Shown: one piece after another, positions 1-9,665 of the stretch
How positions within the stretch are numbered: position 1 is the first letter of the stretch
Layout: each line of letters begins with the position of its first letter
DNA from: Gp6-AA40 sp963723495
GTDB taxonomy: Bacteria; Acidobacteriota; Vicinamibacteria; Vicinamibacterales; UBA2999
Direction of reading: 5' to 3'
Assembly: GCA_963723495.1 (NCBI GenBank)
Contig: CAVRQR010000001.1
Span: 62,001 to 126,000, forward strand
DNA length: 64,000 nt
Notes under the pieces: generated by a model
Told to the model about the DNA's origin: nothing
The model's input: the letters and a program-made list of their open reading frames with translations, nothing else
Database searches by the model: none
Translations under genes and position numbers: made by a program

Positions 1-150
1 GTCATGGGCTGGCAGAACGACATCGGCTCGATCACGAAGGGCAAGTTTGCCGATCTCGTCGCCGTTGCGGGTGATCCGCTCGCGGACATCAGCGAGCTCC
101 AACGAGTCACCTTCGTCATGAAAGGCGGCAAGGTCATTCGACGCGACTGA
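1..150 (+). CDS. Amidohydrolase family protein, C-terminal end (partial)
   Basis: Only the last 49 codons are in the window; the frame is open from base 1 and ends at TGA 148-150. The residues read GSITKGKFADLVAVAGDPLADI followed by VMKGGKVIRRD (shown here in two short pieces of the end). This is the standard C-terminal beta-sandwich of metal-dependent amidohydrolases: the 'G.i..Gk.ADlv...gdPl.di' segment and a terminal 'V.kgGkv'. The metal-binding TIM barrel lies to the left of the window, so the substrate cannot be told. In acidobacteria such proteins are often secreted imidazolonepropionase-like or prolidase-like hydrolases, but nothing here proves that. The next gene is convergent. Confidence 0.85.
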   Translation, partial: VMGWQNDIGSITKGKFADLVAVAGDPLADISELQRVTFVMKGGKVIRRD

Positions 151-208
151 GACACCAGAATCGTCCAGCGCGCTGGGACCTCGTCCAACGGTCAGTAGAT
201 GGCGCCGT

Positions 209-1234
209 TCAAGGCGCCAGGATGGATGACTGACGATCGCGCACCAGATCGCGCATGACCTCGTCGTAGTACGGCTTGTCCTTCAGGCTCGCGCGTGATG
301 CCGGGAAGTACGAGAGCGTCAGGCTGACGACGTTCGGGTTGAGAACCGTCAGCGACACGGCACAACGCTCGCTCCCGGACAGGCGCGTGTTGTCGATCAT
401 CGGGAAGTCGAAGAGGCCGACGACGAAGTTCGTGTCGATCTCGCGCTGCCCTTCCAGGTCGAGCGTGGCCTGCTGGCACTGCTCCTCGGTCAACATCTTC
501 GAGACGTACAGCCGAACCTGGACTTCATGCGCCGGCTGGTTGTAGCCGATCAGCTCGAGAACGAACTGGCGGTAGTGGCGCGAACCGTCGAACGCCTCGA
601 CCGAGAGGCAGACGCGTGATGGACCCTCGCCAGGCGTGACGTTCGGATCCGGAATCGCTCGCGCACCGAACATGATGTGTGCCTGCAGATTCTGGATCTT
701 GTCCGGCAGCGCATTCCCCCGCTCGACCTGGCCGACGTCGGAGAGCGCCGTCAACTGATGTTCGATCACCTGCAGCGCGACCGACTCCAGACGGCCGCGC
801 AGCTCATTGCTGGTCGGGGTCTCGTCGATGGGAATGCGCCTCCCCACGTCCTTGAAGAGCGGAGCGATGTCGAGAGATTCGTGGAAGTTGTAGGCCAGCA
901 GCTCGAGGCTCAGGATCTGCTGCCGGATCTGCTCTTCTGCCGTGATCTTCAGGTTGGGATCCTTCGCCATGAACGTGTTCAGGATCGAATTGAACATGTC
1001 CTTGCGCAGGTTGCTGTCGGACTCTTCACGACGTCCCATCATCTCGGCGTAGAGCCGGACGTTGTTGTCGATCTGCTGGCGCTCGTTCAACGAGGCGTTG
1101 AACCAGTAACCCAGGACCAGCGTGACCAGTGGCAAGGCCAGGACTTTGACCAGCTCGATCGGCCAGGTTCGATGGGCTGGTTCCGGAGAGGGAGGCGGAG
1201 TCGGAGTCGGGACATCGCCCTCGCTCATACTCAT
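209..1234 (-). CDS. Membrane-anchored protein of unknown function
   Basis: 341-residue protein that I do not recognise. I chose ATG 1234 because it overlaps the upstream gene's stop as ATGA (1231-1234); the frame stays open further upstream, but that part lies over the neighbouring gene. After a Pro-rich stretch (PTPTPPPSPEP) there is one clear membrane segment at about residues 22-40 (VLALPLVTLVLGYWF). A long soluble region follows, helical and charged at first, and the tail contains beta-rich segments such as VCLSVEAFDGSRHYRQFVLE. The layout suggests a single-pass inner-membrane protein. Coupling to the small secreted carboxypeptidase-regulatory protein suggests they are made together, but a function cannot be assigned. 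Confidence 0.7.
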   Translation of the reverse strand: MSMSEGDVPTPTPPPSPEPAHRTWPIELVKVLALPLVTLVLGYWFNASLNERQQIDNNVRLYAEMMGRREESDSNLRKDMFNSILNTFMAKDPNLKITAEEQIRQQILSLELLAYNFHESLDIAPLFKDVGRRIPIDETPTSNELRGRLESVALQVIEHQLTALSDVGQVERGNALPDKIQNLQAHIMFGARAIPDPNVTPGEGPSRVCLSVEAFDGSRHYRQFVLELIGYNQPAHEVQVRLYVSKMLTEEQCQQATLDLEGQREIDTNFVVGLFDFPMIDNTRLSGSERCAVSLTVLNPNVVSLTLSYFPASRASLKDKPYYDEVMRDLVRDRQSSILAP

Positions 1235-1566
1235 CTTCGCCGCAGCTCGAACTTGCCGTCGCCGAGCTTCACCAGGTCGAAGTTGTAGAGCGCGGGATTC
1301 GGGCTGGAGAAGATGGAGGCGGATGGGCGTCCCGCATATCCCGGGAGCGTGAGCGTGCATTGCCCCTGCTGCGCCACGTTGATGCGATACGCGCCGTCAG
1401 CCGCCGTCGCTCCCGTCACGGCGTCGGCCGACCCGCATTTGATTTCGATGTTGGCGTTCTGCACGCCCTTTCCTTCCGAGACGATCGTCCCGTAGACCTG
1501 CCCGGCGTCGAGCACGGCCGGATAACACAGCGCCAGCATGACGCAGGCACACTTGATCGAGCGCAT
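1231..1566 (-). CDS. Small secreted carboxypeptidase-regulatory-like domain protein
   Basis: 111 residues. A signal peptide (MRSIKCACVMLALCYPAVLDA) is followed by a single beta-sandwich resembling the carboxypeptidase regulatory domain: GQVYGTIVSEGKGVQNANIEI, then TGATAADGAYRINV, the usual 'G.V.d..g..l.gA.V' and 'T..dG.Y.i' landmarks. Two extra cysteines (in IEIKCGS and QQGQCTL) could form a disulfide. Its TGA overlaps the ATG of the downstream membrane protein as ATGA, so the two are probably translated together. The domain is usually a structural or binding module, not an enzyme. Probably periplasmic or surface-located; the function is unknown. Confidence 0.75.
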   Translation of the reverse strand: MRSIKCACVMLALCYPAVLDAGQVYGTIVSEGKGVQNANIEIKCGSADAVTGATAADGAYRINVAQQGQCTLTLPGYAGRPSASIFSSPNPALYNFDLVKLGDGKFELRRR

Positions 1567-1602
1567 CGGATCCTCCGGGGAACGTATTGACTGTATCAGA
1601 AG

Positions 1603-1634
1603 GCCCCTGGCTCTGGGCTTTGGGCTCTAGGCTC
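1603..1634. repeat. GGCTCT-type dispersed short repeat, copy 1
   Basis: Low-complexity run of ggctctggg / ctttggg / ctctaggctc units between two minus-strand genes. The stop codon of the MmgE/PrpD gene (TAG, complement of cta at 1627-1629) lies inside the repeat. Similar runs occur at 7641-7678, 9545-9582 and 29626-29680, always at gene ends. Confidence 0.6.
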
Positions 1635-3111
1635 GCGTCATCAACCGCACGAGTTCGCGAACATCGCGGACATCCTCGAGCGAGCTCACGCGATCGATGA
1701 TCGCGTCAGCCTGCCGCGCACCGAGCACGGGTGCGATGAGATCGCGAACCTTGTCGTTGACGCGCGTGGCGTCGAGCGGGTTCTCTTTCGTGCCCGGCGC
1801 ATGCCTGGTGAAGTGGCTCACCGTCCGGCCATCGCGCATCGTCACCTCGACGCGTCCGCTGCGCGGCGCCGCCGGATCCATGAGCGACTTGTCGGCCACG
1901 AGCTCCACGCGCGATCGGACCGCCTTGACGGCTGGATCCTCCATTCGCTCGCGCGAATGACTCATCTCGAAAGACACCGTTCCGTCGATCAGCGCGACCG
2001 CCATGAGGTGCTGGCAGTTCACATCCGGCATCGCGCTGTTGTTGACGATGCGGGCGCCATCTTCCGGCAGCCGCACGACAATGCGTGCGACATTGTCCGG
2101 GCTCAGCCCGTGCTGACGACGCAACGTGAGGAGCGCGTCGAGCGGCGCCTGTATCGGATAGCCGACCGAGAACACCTTGATGGCGGTCTCGGTCACGAAG
2201 AATCGTGAGCCAAGACCGGCGACCATCTCTTCGGGTTTTGGTTCGGTCGAGAGCGCGATGATCATGTTGTGCTCGCCGTCGAGCACGTCCCAGACGCCGG
2301 TGAAGCCGGCTTGCACCATCGTGACCGCCGTCACGCCATTGCGGGCACCCATCCCCGCAAAGTCGAATGCCTTCTCGACGTGATCCTCGTCGCGCGTCCA
2401 GCTCCACAAGCCGGACACCTGCTGCGCCGCGTACGACAGAGCGTGACGCATGCCCTTCTCATCGAGACGCGCGAGCGACGCCGCCGCCCCGACCGCGCCA
2501 AACGTCGCACTCGTTCCTTCGGCGCTGCGATGAGTCGCGCGCACGTGATCCGGGCCGAGCGCCATGAGGAAGCGACAGCACAAGTCGTAACCGAGCACGA
2601 CGGCACGAATCACGTCGGAGCCGGATCCGCCCTCTCGTTCGGCCATCGCCAGCGCGGCCGGCACGACGGCACTTCCTGGATGTGCCTTGGTGACCGGCTC
2701 GAAGTCGTCTGTCTCGTCAGCGTGCGCAAACATTCCGTTCGCGAGCGCGGCGTTCACCGCGGTCGTTCGGATGTCCGTTGTGAGAACTGACGACTCGGCA
2801 GTGCCGCCTTGTGCTCGCACGTAACGAATGGCGAGCACGCCGGGCTTCAGCACGGCGCCCGAGACCATGGCGCCAATGGTGTCGAGGATGCGGTGCTTGG
2901 CATCGCGTGTCACCGACGCGGGCAATTGCCGGTCGCGCGCTTCGACCATGTAACGCGCCAGGCGACCAGTGACATCGGCGGAGGCTGGTGAGTCACCGCC
3001 GCGGCCCCTCGACTGGGACTGACCTTCCTGGCGCGCGGCAGCCGCCGCCGGCAACGCCGTTGCGACAAGACCCCCCGCGCCTTTGAGTACGCTGCGTCTG
3101 CTGACAGTCAT
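1627..3111 (-). CDS. MmgE/PrpD family protein with Tat-type leader
   Basis: 494 residues. The N-terminus MTVSRRSVLKGAGGLVATALPAAAAA carries an RR motif followed by a hydrophobic stretch and an Ala-rich cleavage region, so it looks exported by the Tat pathway. The mature protein has the all-alpha MmgE/PrpD fold landmarks: SGAVLKPGVLAIRYVRAQGG, NGMFAHADETDDF, HPGSAVVPAALAMAE, and the small-domain segment KVFSVGYPIQAPLDALLTLR. PrpD is 2-methylcitrate dehydratase and relatives include cis-aconitate decarboxylase. No methylcitrate-cycle gene is nearby and a Tat leader is not typical of cytosolic PrpD, so the substrate is open. The reading frame is intact. Its last codon falls inside a short dispersed repeat. 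Confidence 0.85.
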   Translation of the reverse strand: MTVSRRSVLKGAGGLVATALPAAAAARQEGQSQSRGRGGDSPASADVTGRLARYMVEARDRQLPASVTRDAKHRILDTIGAMVSGAVLKPGVLAIRYVRAQGGTAESSVLTTDIRTTAVNAALANGMFAHADETDDFEPVTKAHPGSAVVPAALAMAEREGGSGSDVIRAVVLGYDLCCRFLMALGPDHVRATHRSAEGTSATFGAVGAAASLARLDEKGMRHALSYAAQQVSGLWSWTRDEDHVEKAFDFAGMGARNGVTAVTMVQAGFTGVWDVLDGEHNMIIALSTEPKPEEMVAGLGSRFFVTETAIKVFSVGYPIQAPLDALLTLRRQHGLSPDNVARIVVRLPEDGARIVNNSAMPDVNCQHLMAVALIDGTVSFEMSHSRERMEDPAVKAVRSRVELVADKSLMDPAAPRSGRVEVTMRDGRTVSHFTRHAPGTKENPLDATRVNDKVRDLIAPVLGARQADAIIDRVSSLEDVRDVRELVRLMTRA

Positions 3112-3145
3112 GATTGGTCGACGTTCACCATATGGTTCACGATTT

Positions 3146-3190
3146 GGTGTCAGGCACCGATCGTGAATTCACGATTCGGTGCCTGACACC
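3146..3190. repeat. REP-like palindrome (GGTGTCAGGCACC type)
   Basis: Arms of 15 nt (3146-3160 and 3176-3190, GGTGTCAGGCACCGA against TCGGTGCCTGACACC) flank a core that is itself palindromic (TCGTGAATTCACGA, 3161-3174), giving an almost perfect 45-bp palindrome. It sits between the MmgE/PrpD start and the stop of the next minus-strand gene. It has no U-tract and resembles a repetitive extragenic palindrome more than a terminator. Confidence 0.7.
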
Positions 3191-3202
3191 GATTCACGCT
3201 GA

Positions 3203-5358
3203 TTATTTTCCAGCGGGCTGCCTGCGGACCTGGAACTTCACCAGCTTGCTCGTCGTGCCCTTGCCACCTTCCGCATGGAACGGTGCACGCGTCGCATAGG
3301 TCGTCCAGATGCCCTTGCCCTTCCAGCCACCCCGTGGATCGTCGACGCGGCCGTCGAGTCCTTTTGCGTAGAAGCCCATCGGATACGGCACGCGCAAGCG
3401 TCAGGAACTTGCCGTCGATGAGCGCCAGCAGCGCCTCGGATCCGTTTCCAGGTGGCGAGCGACACGTTCTTGCCCAGTCCGAGCATGTCGAAGCGGTCCA
3501 CGAAGTTGTAGTAGGCGGTGTCAGCGCTTGCCGACTCGGTCGCGCCCTTGTAGTTCGGACCAGGGAGCGGATGGAGCACCCAGCCCTCGGGACAATGCTG
3601 TCCCATCGCCTTCGGCCCATTGAGCGGCGCCCTTGCACTTGCGGCGATCGAAGCTGGCCAGATGTCCACTCGACAGCACCGTCCAGACGACGCCGTCGCT
3701 GTCCACGTCCATGCCGCGTGGCGCGTAGCCTTGCGCGGCAACCTTCGCATTCTTCCACGGCACTTCGTAGATCTCGGTCAAGCGCAGTCGAAGGCGGACT
3801 CGATCCCAGCGTCAGCCGGACCAGCATGCCTGGCACGCCGAGCACGGATCCCCAGATCGAGCCGTCGACCGGGCTGGGTGCCACTCCGTAGAACGGCGCG
3901 TTGACTCGCTTGTCCTTGGCCGGATCGAGTTCCTGGTCGGGCTCGACATACGCGTCGCGCTTGCCGTTGCCGTTGGTGTCGACGACGAAGACCGTCCAGC
4001 CCTGTGCCTTCTGCTCGTCTTTCGTCTGGTCGTAGATCTTCGTATCGAACCATCCTTCGACGGCACCGCCACCGGTAAACCAGAGCACGTCGTTGTAGTC
4101 GAAGTTCAGGTGATGCGTGCCGAAGCAGGTATCGATCGTCGTGACCTCTTTCGTCTTCGGGTCGTACAGCTGCATCTGGCGTCCGCTCTGATTGAGTGGA
4201 TACGCCTGGGCTGAAGGATGACCCGAACCCTGCACGGCAGAACGGCTGCGTCTCGTTCGGGCGGACCCTCGCCGCAACCCAGACGCGCGACTGCTTGTCC
4301 ATCGCGAAGCTGTGCGCGCTGGTCTGGCTCGTCCAGATCCGCTCGTCAGCCCAGTAAGGCGATGCGGCCGCTGGTGGAACGTCCGCTTCGCTCGGCGTCT
4401 TTGGGTCGCGAACCTTCAGCTTGATCTGCGTCGCCGTGTGCCGTACGGGATCGACGACCGGCATGTAGTCCGCGCTCGCCTCCAGCGCGCCGTAGATCGG
4501 CCCGTTGGCGTTGACGGTCGGATTCCGTTTGTCGGATGCGATTTCATCGTGAAGGTAGGCCTTCGGGTCGGCCCAGTCCCACATCGTGATCACGACGTTC
4601 CGCTCGCGTCCCTGGGGTCGAGCCGGCGCGGTCGCGGGAAGTTCTCCGCCAGCGATCCGATCGGTCCAGTCTCCCCACATCGACAGCGCTCGCGGACGGC
4701 CGACTTGTGTGAACCGTGGCGAGCATGCCTCGGCCCGCCTGCCCCGATTGCACGCGCCGTTCCCACGCAGCGGAAGAGTTCTCGAACTTGCCGAGCGCTT
4801 CAGGAATCTCGCGCGTCGCCTTGCCACCCATCTGATGGCAGCCGGTGCAGCCATCGGTGTTGACGATGTTGCGGATCCACTCGCCCTGGCTCTTCACGTT
4901 GGGCGAGATGCCGTTGCCCGTCGGTCCAGTGCCCGGGAAGTCACTGGTCGGAGGGACCTGCAGCAGCGACAGCCAGTATTGCGCCGGGTAATACTCGGCC
5001 GCCACTCTCGCGCTCGGTGCAGATCACCGCCGTCAAGTGCGAGCGCCTTTCCGGGCGTGGCCTTGACCTTCTGGGAATCCACGAGCCCGTAGCCACGGAC
5101 CCAGACGTCGAACGTCGCTTTCGGCAGATCGGGGATGAGGTAGCGACCCTGATCGTCGGTGACGACGCTCTTGATCAGTCGCGTTGGAAGGTTGGTGGTC
5201 TCGGCGATCACCCACGCGCCTGCCTCGGGCCCTTCGGGCCCGGTCACGACGCCGCCGATATCGTCGCCGTCCACGGCGACGGATGGAGTATTGACCTGTC
5301 CCGCGCCGACACCTCCCAGCGTCGCCGCGATGAACGCCGCAACTACAACCGCCATCAT
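3203..5358 (-). pseudogene. Secreted carboxypeptidase-regulatory / c-heme / beta-propeller-like protein, heavily frameshifted
   Basis: One ancestral gene of about 700 residues, read in pieces from three frames with at least seven breaks (about 5035, 5015, 4725, 4230, 3790, 3635, 3440-3390). Order of pieces: signal peptide (MMAVVVAAFIAATLGGVGAG), a carboxypeptidase-regulatory domain (GGVVTGPEGPEAGAWVIAE, then VTDDQGRYLIPDLP), a region with AAEYYPAQYWLSLLQ and a c-type heme motif CTGCH in DGCTGCHQMGG, then a repetitive six-bladed-propeller-like part (WDWADPKAYLHDEI, DPKTKEVTTIDTCFGTHHLNF, APRGMDVDSDGVVWT) and a C-terminal segment ending at TAA 3203. The parts match a family common in acidobacteria and often labelled carboxypeptidase regulatory-like or virginiamycin B lyase-like. 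Its function is unknown; periplasmic redox or binding is my inference. As it stands it cannot be translated. Confidence 0.7.
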
Positions 5359-5395
5359 CGCCGAGAGGGTGGTCTCATCTGGGCCTCCGGTGAAT

Positions 5396-5450
5396 GGGGT
5401 CGGGCGTCATTTGAGAGGACACGCAACGTCAACAAATGACTCCCGACCCC
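5396..5450. repeat. REP-like hairpin (GGGGTCGGG..GTCATTTG type)
   Basis: Two 18-nt arms, 5396-5413 (GGGGTCGGGCGTCATTTG) and 5433-5450 (CAAATGACTCCCGACCCC), pair with one mismatch across a 19-nt loop. The element lies between the start of the minus-strand heme-protein gene and the stop of the next minus-strand gene; its last base is the first base of that stop codon complement. Its sequence is unrelated to the palindrome at 3146. Confidence 0.65.
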
Positions 5451-6324
5451 TATTTCAACTCGTCATACAGCTGCGCGAAGAACTGGGGATTGAACTGCCA
5501 CCCGAGATCGTCGGTCTTGACCTGCATCGCGAGCTGGTCCTTCGAGGCGCCAGCCTTGATCGCATCGTGGCTCGACCGATCAACGTGGCGAAGTTCGTCC
5601 GGATACGCCTGGACCTCGTCACGCGTCTTCGGCTCGCCGCGACCCGGGAATCGCCATCTCGAAATCCAGCTTCAGCACACCATCGAGAATCTGCGTCCAC
5701 TCGACTGCGCTTCCGCCGTTGGCGAAATCCACGATCGGTGTGGCATTGGTGATCTGGTCGCTGACCATGACGACCTTCGCGTCCGGGAAATACACCATCG
5801 TGTCGTCACCGGTATGGCCGCGGCCGAACGCGTGAGCCTCGACCACGGCACCGCCGAACCTGAGCACGTAGTCTTTCGCAAACGTGACCGTGGGTGGTCC
5901 GGGAATCTCTTTGGTCCGCGGATCGCTGGTCATGTGCTTCTTCAGCGCGTCGAGTCCGATGACCTGCGCCCCGGCATCGATGAACTTCTGGTTGTTGCCG
6001 ACGTGATCGGGATGATGGTGCGTGTTGAGCACGTATTTCACCGGCAGCTTGGAGACCGACGCGATCTCCTCCATCAGTCGCTTGTAGTTCTCCTCACCGC
6101 GAGCTTGGTGTCCACGACGATCAGCACCCTCAGGCGTGACGCGAACGAGCGTGTTCGCGCCGGCACCGGCGATCATGTAGAGGTTTGGCTTGAGCTCGCG
6201 GATCTTCTCGACCGTCTGGCCCGCTGCGGCGCCTCGCCCGCCGGGCGCCGCCCTGCGGAGCCTGCGCCAGCAGATGCGACGTCACACTAACGAAGCGACC
6301 CAGCCACGGCACCGAGACGATCAC
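5450..6324 (-). pseudogene. MBL-fold metallo-hydrolase, secreted, frameshifted
   Basis: Metallo-beta-lactamase-fold protein. The zinc motif HxHxDH is seen as THHHPDHVGN, followed by GRGHTGDDTMVYFP (second metal His) and MVSDQITNATPIVDF. The N-terminus looks like a leader (VIVSVPWLGRFVSVTSHLLAQAP) before EKIRELKPNLYMIAGAGANTLV. The C-terminus, read from a second frame, is DDLGWQFNPQFFAQLYDELK and ends at TAG 5450-5452. Frame breaks are near 6250, 6110 (a compensating pair) and 5645. I take GTG 6324 as a tentative start, since no better start with a ribosome site is visible. Members hydrolyse many esters, lactams or thioesters; the substrate is not predictable. It lies downstream of the DUF1501 gene. 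Confidence 0.65.
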
Positions 6325-6383
6325 GAGAGCTCGCAGTGCCTCGGTGCCTCGGTGTGTCCTGTTCTCGCAAGTGCCCTCCGCGA

Positions 6384-7630
6384 TTACGCGAATACGTTCA
6401 ACGTCTCGAATCGGCCTTTGAGAATGGCCTGCGTCTCGCGACAGCCAAGCCACTCGTCGATCATCGTCGCGTAGACGCGACGGAAGTCGGTCGTCATCTT
6501 CAGATTGCCGTCGTCCAGATCGGTCAGGCTCGGATGCCGGCTGTACAGACCACCCTTCACACCCTTCCCGGCGATGAACATCGGCGTCGCGGTTCCGTGA
6601 TCGGTCCCGAGGCTTCCGTTCTCTTCCACCCGCCGGCCGAACTCCGTGAAGATCATCACCGCCACATCGTCGCCCCGCCCGAGCCGCTGCATGTCGTCGA
6701 TGAATCCGCGGACGGCATCGGCCGTGTACATCAGGAGCCGGCTGTGAAGATCGGCCTGCTGCACGTGCGTGTCGAAGTTGTTGCCCTGATAGGTGACGTA
6801 GTACAGCCGCGTGGGCATGTCTGCGGCGATCAAGTGCCGCCACCCGCTGAAGATTCCCGGCGAGGCCGCCGCCCTGACCGTAGTCCACCGGCGTGCGATA
6901 CGTGGACGAAGCCCGGCGAACGAAGTCAGAGCTCTCGGTCGCGTTGTGGGCGGTTGAGGCGAGGAAGTCGAGCGTCGAATTCGACGTGCTGCGCGTCTGG
7001 CTCAATTCGGCCAGCGTCTGCTTCTCTGCGTCGGTGCCCTCGCGCCGGAAGCGCGCTGGGATCGTCGAACACGAGCGGTGAATGCTGCCGACTGCGCACG
7101 GCGAGCGACTGGGACGTGCCGAGGTTGACGATCAGGTTGCGACGCTTCGCATCCAGTGTCTCGTCGGCCACGCGGCCAAGCCATCCGAGCGACTCACCAC
7201 CATTGGGCACGCCGGTGTGCCAGAAGCCCATGGAGGAGAAATGCGACAGGCTCGGATGCTCGTAGCCACAACCATGGACGACAGCAAGCAACCCGTCCTT
7301 GTAGAGCCGTTCGAAGCCGACCATCGACGGATGGAACCCGAAACCATCGGCGAACTTGATGACGTCGCGCTCGGGTATTCCCAGCTTGGGCCGTGCCTGG
7401 TAGTAGGCGGCATCCGCAAACGGCACGACGGTGTTGAGCCCGTCATTGCCGCCCGACAACTCGATGACCACAAGGATCCGGTTGGGATGCGTTTCGATGC
7501 TCGTGCCTTGGAGGGCCTGCGCGGCGAGCGATGCCGACGTGCGATTCAGGATGAACGGCAGGCCAGCGCCAATGCCAAGCCCATACATCCCTCGAGCAAT
7601 GAATTCGCGGCGTGAACACTGGCAGCGCAT
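6384..7630 (-). pseudogene. DUF1501 family protein (secreted, TAT-like leader), frameshifted
   Basis: About 415 residues if the frame is restored. The start MRCQCSRREFIARGMYGLGIGAGLPF carries an RR-x-F-type twin-arginine leader. Family landmarks follow: VVIELSGGNDGLNTVVPF, YYQARPKLGIP, HGCGYEHPSLSHFSSM and, in the last frame, DVAVMIFTEFGRRVEENGSLGTDHGTATPMF. DUF1501 proteins are distantly related to sulfatase/alkaline phosphatase-like enzymes, and the D-H-G-T stretch is the typical conserved end. Frame breaks occur near 7060-7020 and 6845. The gene directly follows a DUF1800 gene on the same strand, the standard pairing in Planctomycetes, Acidobacteria and Bacteroidetes. The biochemical role is not established; both products are probably exported. 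Confidence 0.8.
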
Positions 7631-7640
7631 CAGATCACCT

Positions 7641-7678
7641 CAGGCTCTCGGACGGCGTCTCTTTGGCTCTAGGCTCTT
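7641..7678. repeat. GGCTCT-type dispersed short repeat, copy 2
   Basis: The segment contains aggctctcg and ctttggctctaggctctt, between the DUF1800 stop (7688) and the DUF1501 start (7630). The unit is the same as at 1603, 9545 and 29626. Confidence 0.5.
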
Positions 7679-7687
7679 GCCGTTTCT

Positions 7688-9500
7688 CTATCCCAATTGG
7701 TATTCCGGTGTACTGAGCACCAGATACAGGAGCTCACGCAGCGACGGCTCGAGCGTTTCGCTCGGGCGGATCGTCGACGATCCGAGCTTGTCGCGCAGAA
7801 AACTCACCAGCAGCGCTCGATCCTTGTCCGCCAGCGGAACGCTGAGGAAGCGCTGGACCACATGATCGACCGCCTCGTCCACGGTCTCCGCGCCGGCAGC
7901 TGCGATCATTGCCGTCAGGTCAATCGGTGCAGGCTGCCTGGGGATCAGCTTCGTTCGCTTGAACGCGAGCTGATACCCAGCGTACCCACCGTAGCGGGTG
8001 TTGTAGTCCTCGTCGCGATCGACCATCTTGTTCGACTCGGCGTCGCCTTCACGAGTCGCTTCGGTGATGTTCATTCCCTTGGCGAGCCGCTCGCCAACGC
8101 GCGTGTCGGTGGCGGACATCGTTCGATCGGGAGCGCGGAAACCGGCCACGTCGGGGAACATCACGTCGCGGAACAGATTGCCGCGCTGCAGCAGCGTCGC
8201 CGGTGTGATCCACGTTCGACCGCCGGCCCAGCCCGCCACATTGGGAGGCTCGAACAGTGTCTGACCAAGACTGCCTGTCATGCGTCCGAAGTCGGGGATC
8301 GTCGGCACCTCGCGCAGGCCCATCTTCTTGTAGGTGGAGACGACCAGGTGAACCGGGCTCTTGATCTGCGTGGCAACGGACGGCGGACTGTAGAAGTCTT
8401 TCGAGAGCAGAATCCGACGCATCAGCGGTTTGATCTGGTATCCGCTTGCCCTGAAGGATCGGCCCAGTTCTGCTTTGACCTCGTTCGAGACCTCTTCGCG
8501 CACGAAGAAGCGATAGAGCTTCGCTGCCACGAATTCTGCGGTCACCGGCTGCGCGAGGATGGTATCGATGATGTCTTCCCCGTTGAGCGGACCGGTGCGC
8601 CCGAGGAACGTCTTGTCGCCGAAGTCGTGCTGTGCGGCGTCGAACTTGTACGTCAGAACGTCGTTGGTCCACCCGGTGAAGGCGCGTGCCGCTTCGCGAA
8701 CGTCGCGTTCGGTGTAGTTGCCGACGCCCATGGTGAACAGCTCGAGCAGCTCGCGGCCGAAGTTCTCGTTCGGATGGCTCTTGATGTTCTCGCCGTTGTC
8801 CAGGTACACGAGCATCCCGGGATCCTTCAGGATCCCGACCAGCAGATCGCGGAAATTGCCGGACGCGTTGGCGCGCAGCATCCGGTTCTGCTGGAGCATC
8901 ATCCGGTAGTCGCGCACCTTGTTCTGCCCGGTCGCGAAGTGGCCGTGCCAGAACAGCGTGAGCTTCTCCTCGAGCGGTCGCGGCGTCGTGAGCATGCGGT
9001 TTGCCCACCACAGCCCGAGTCGCTGCGTCTCGATGTTGTTCGCCGTCAGGCTGTAGAAGAACTTGTCGACGACCGGCTGAAGGCGCCGCTGTGTGCCGTC
9101 AGGCAGTACCTTCTCACCGAGCAACTCGCCACGTTCGCGAGCCAGGCGCACGGCTTCGGCTCGACTTGGGGGAAACGGATCCATCCCCGGATCCCAGATG
9201 CCTGACTCCTCGAACGGCCTGAGCGTGGATGCATCCACCGCGTCGTAGTCGACGAGGTGGCTGACCGCTCGTTCCGGTGTCATTGCCGCAAGGCGCGCGA
9301 CCTCCTCCGGTGTCGCACCAAAGCCGGCTCGTTCGATCAGATGTCGGGCGCGCTGCCGCCGTCCAGTCAGAGGCGGCAATGGCAGACAAATCGCCAGCCC
9401 AGTCCTCACCGGGAGGAACACGGGCGCTGGCCGCGACAGTCAGTGCGCAGAAGCTCGACAGAAGCGCGATGAGAAGCTGGTGATGCGATCCGCGGGTCAT
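7688..9500 (-). CDS. DUF1800 family protein
   Basis: The main frame (7688-9421) encodes an almost complete DUF1800 protein: RARHLIERAGFGATPEEVARL at the N-terminus, ETQRLGLWWANRMLTTPRPLEEKL, LFWHGHFATGQNKVRD, HPNENFGRELLELFTMGVGNYTE (split in the middle), the REAARAFTGW motif and FEPPNVAGWAGGRTWI. The true N-terminus lies in another frame upstream: ATG 9500, then a signal peptide (HHQLLIALLSSFCALTVAASA), joined by one frame break near 9360. With that correction the protein is about 600 residues, normal for the family. It precedes a DUF1501 gene as usual. Function unknown; probably an exported protein acting with its DUF1501 partner. Confidence 0.88.
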
Positions 9501-9544
9501 TCGCCCCTCGCCGCGCGATTATACGCCCGGGGCACGGCAGTTCC

Positions 9545-9582
9545 CGGGCTCTCGGCGCTCGGCTCTCGGCGCCTGGCTCTTT
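9545..9582. repeat. GGCTCT-type dispersed short repeat, copy 3
   Basis: Run of gggctctcggcgctcggctctcggcgcctggctctt just upstream of the DUF1800 start. It is the most degenerate of the four copies. The following 9583-9620 contains a short direct repeat, ctaattgacg twice. Confidence 0.5.
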
Positions 9583-9665
9583 GCTTTTCGCCTTCTAATT
9601 GACGCTAATTGACGGCCGGGCAACCTGAGCCACGGGAGAACAGATCACCCTGAAAGGACTTGGAT

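Noticed and set aside
7697..9205. Long plus-strand open frame (about 500 codons) across the DUF1800 gene
   Set aside because: It lies antisense to a well-conserved gene, is Arg/His/Gln-rich and matches no family; a GC-rich shadow frame.
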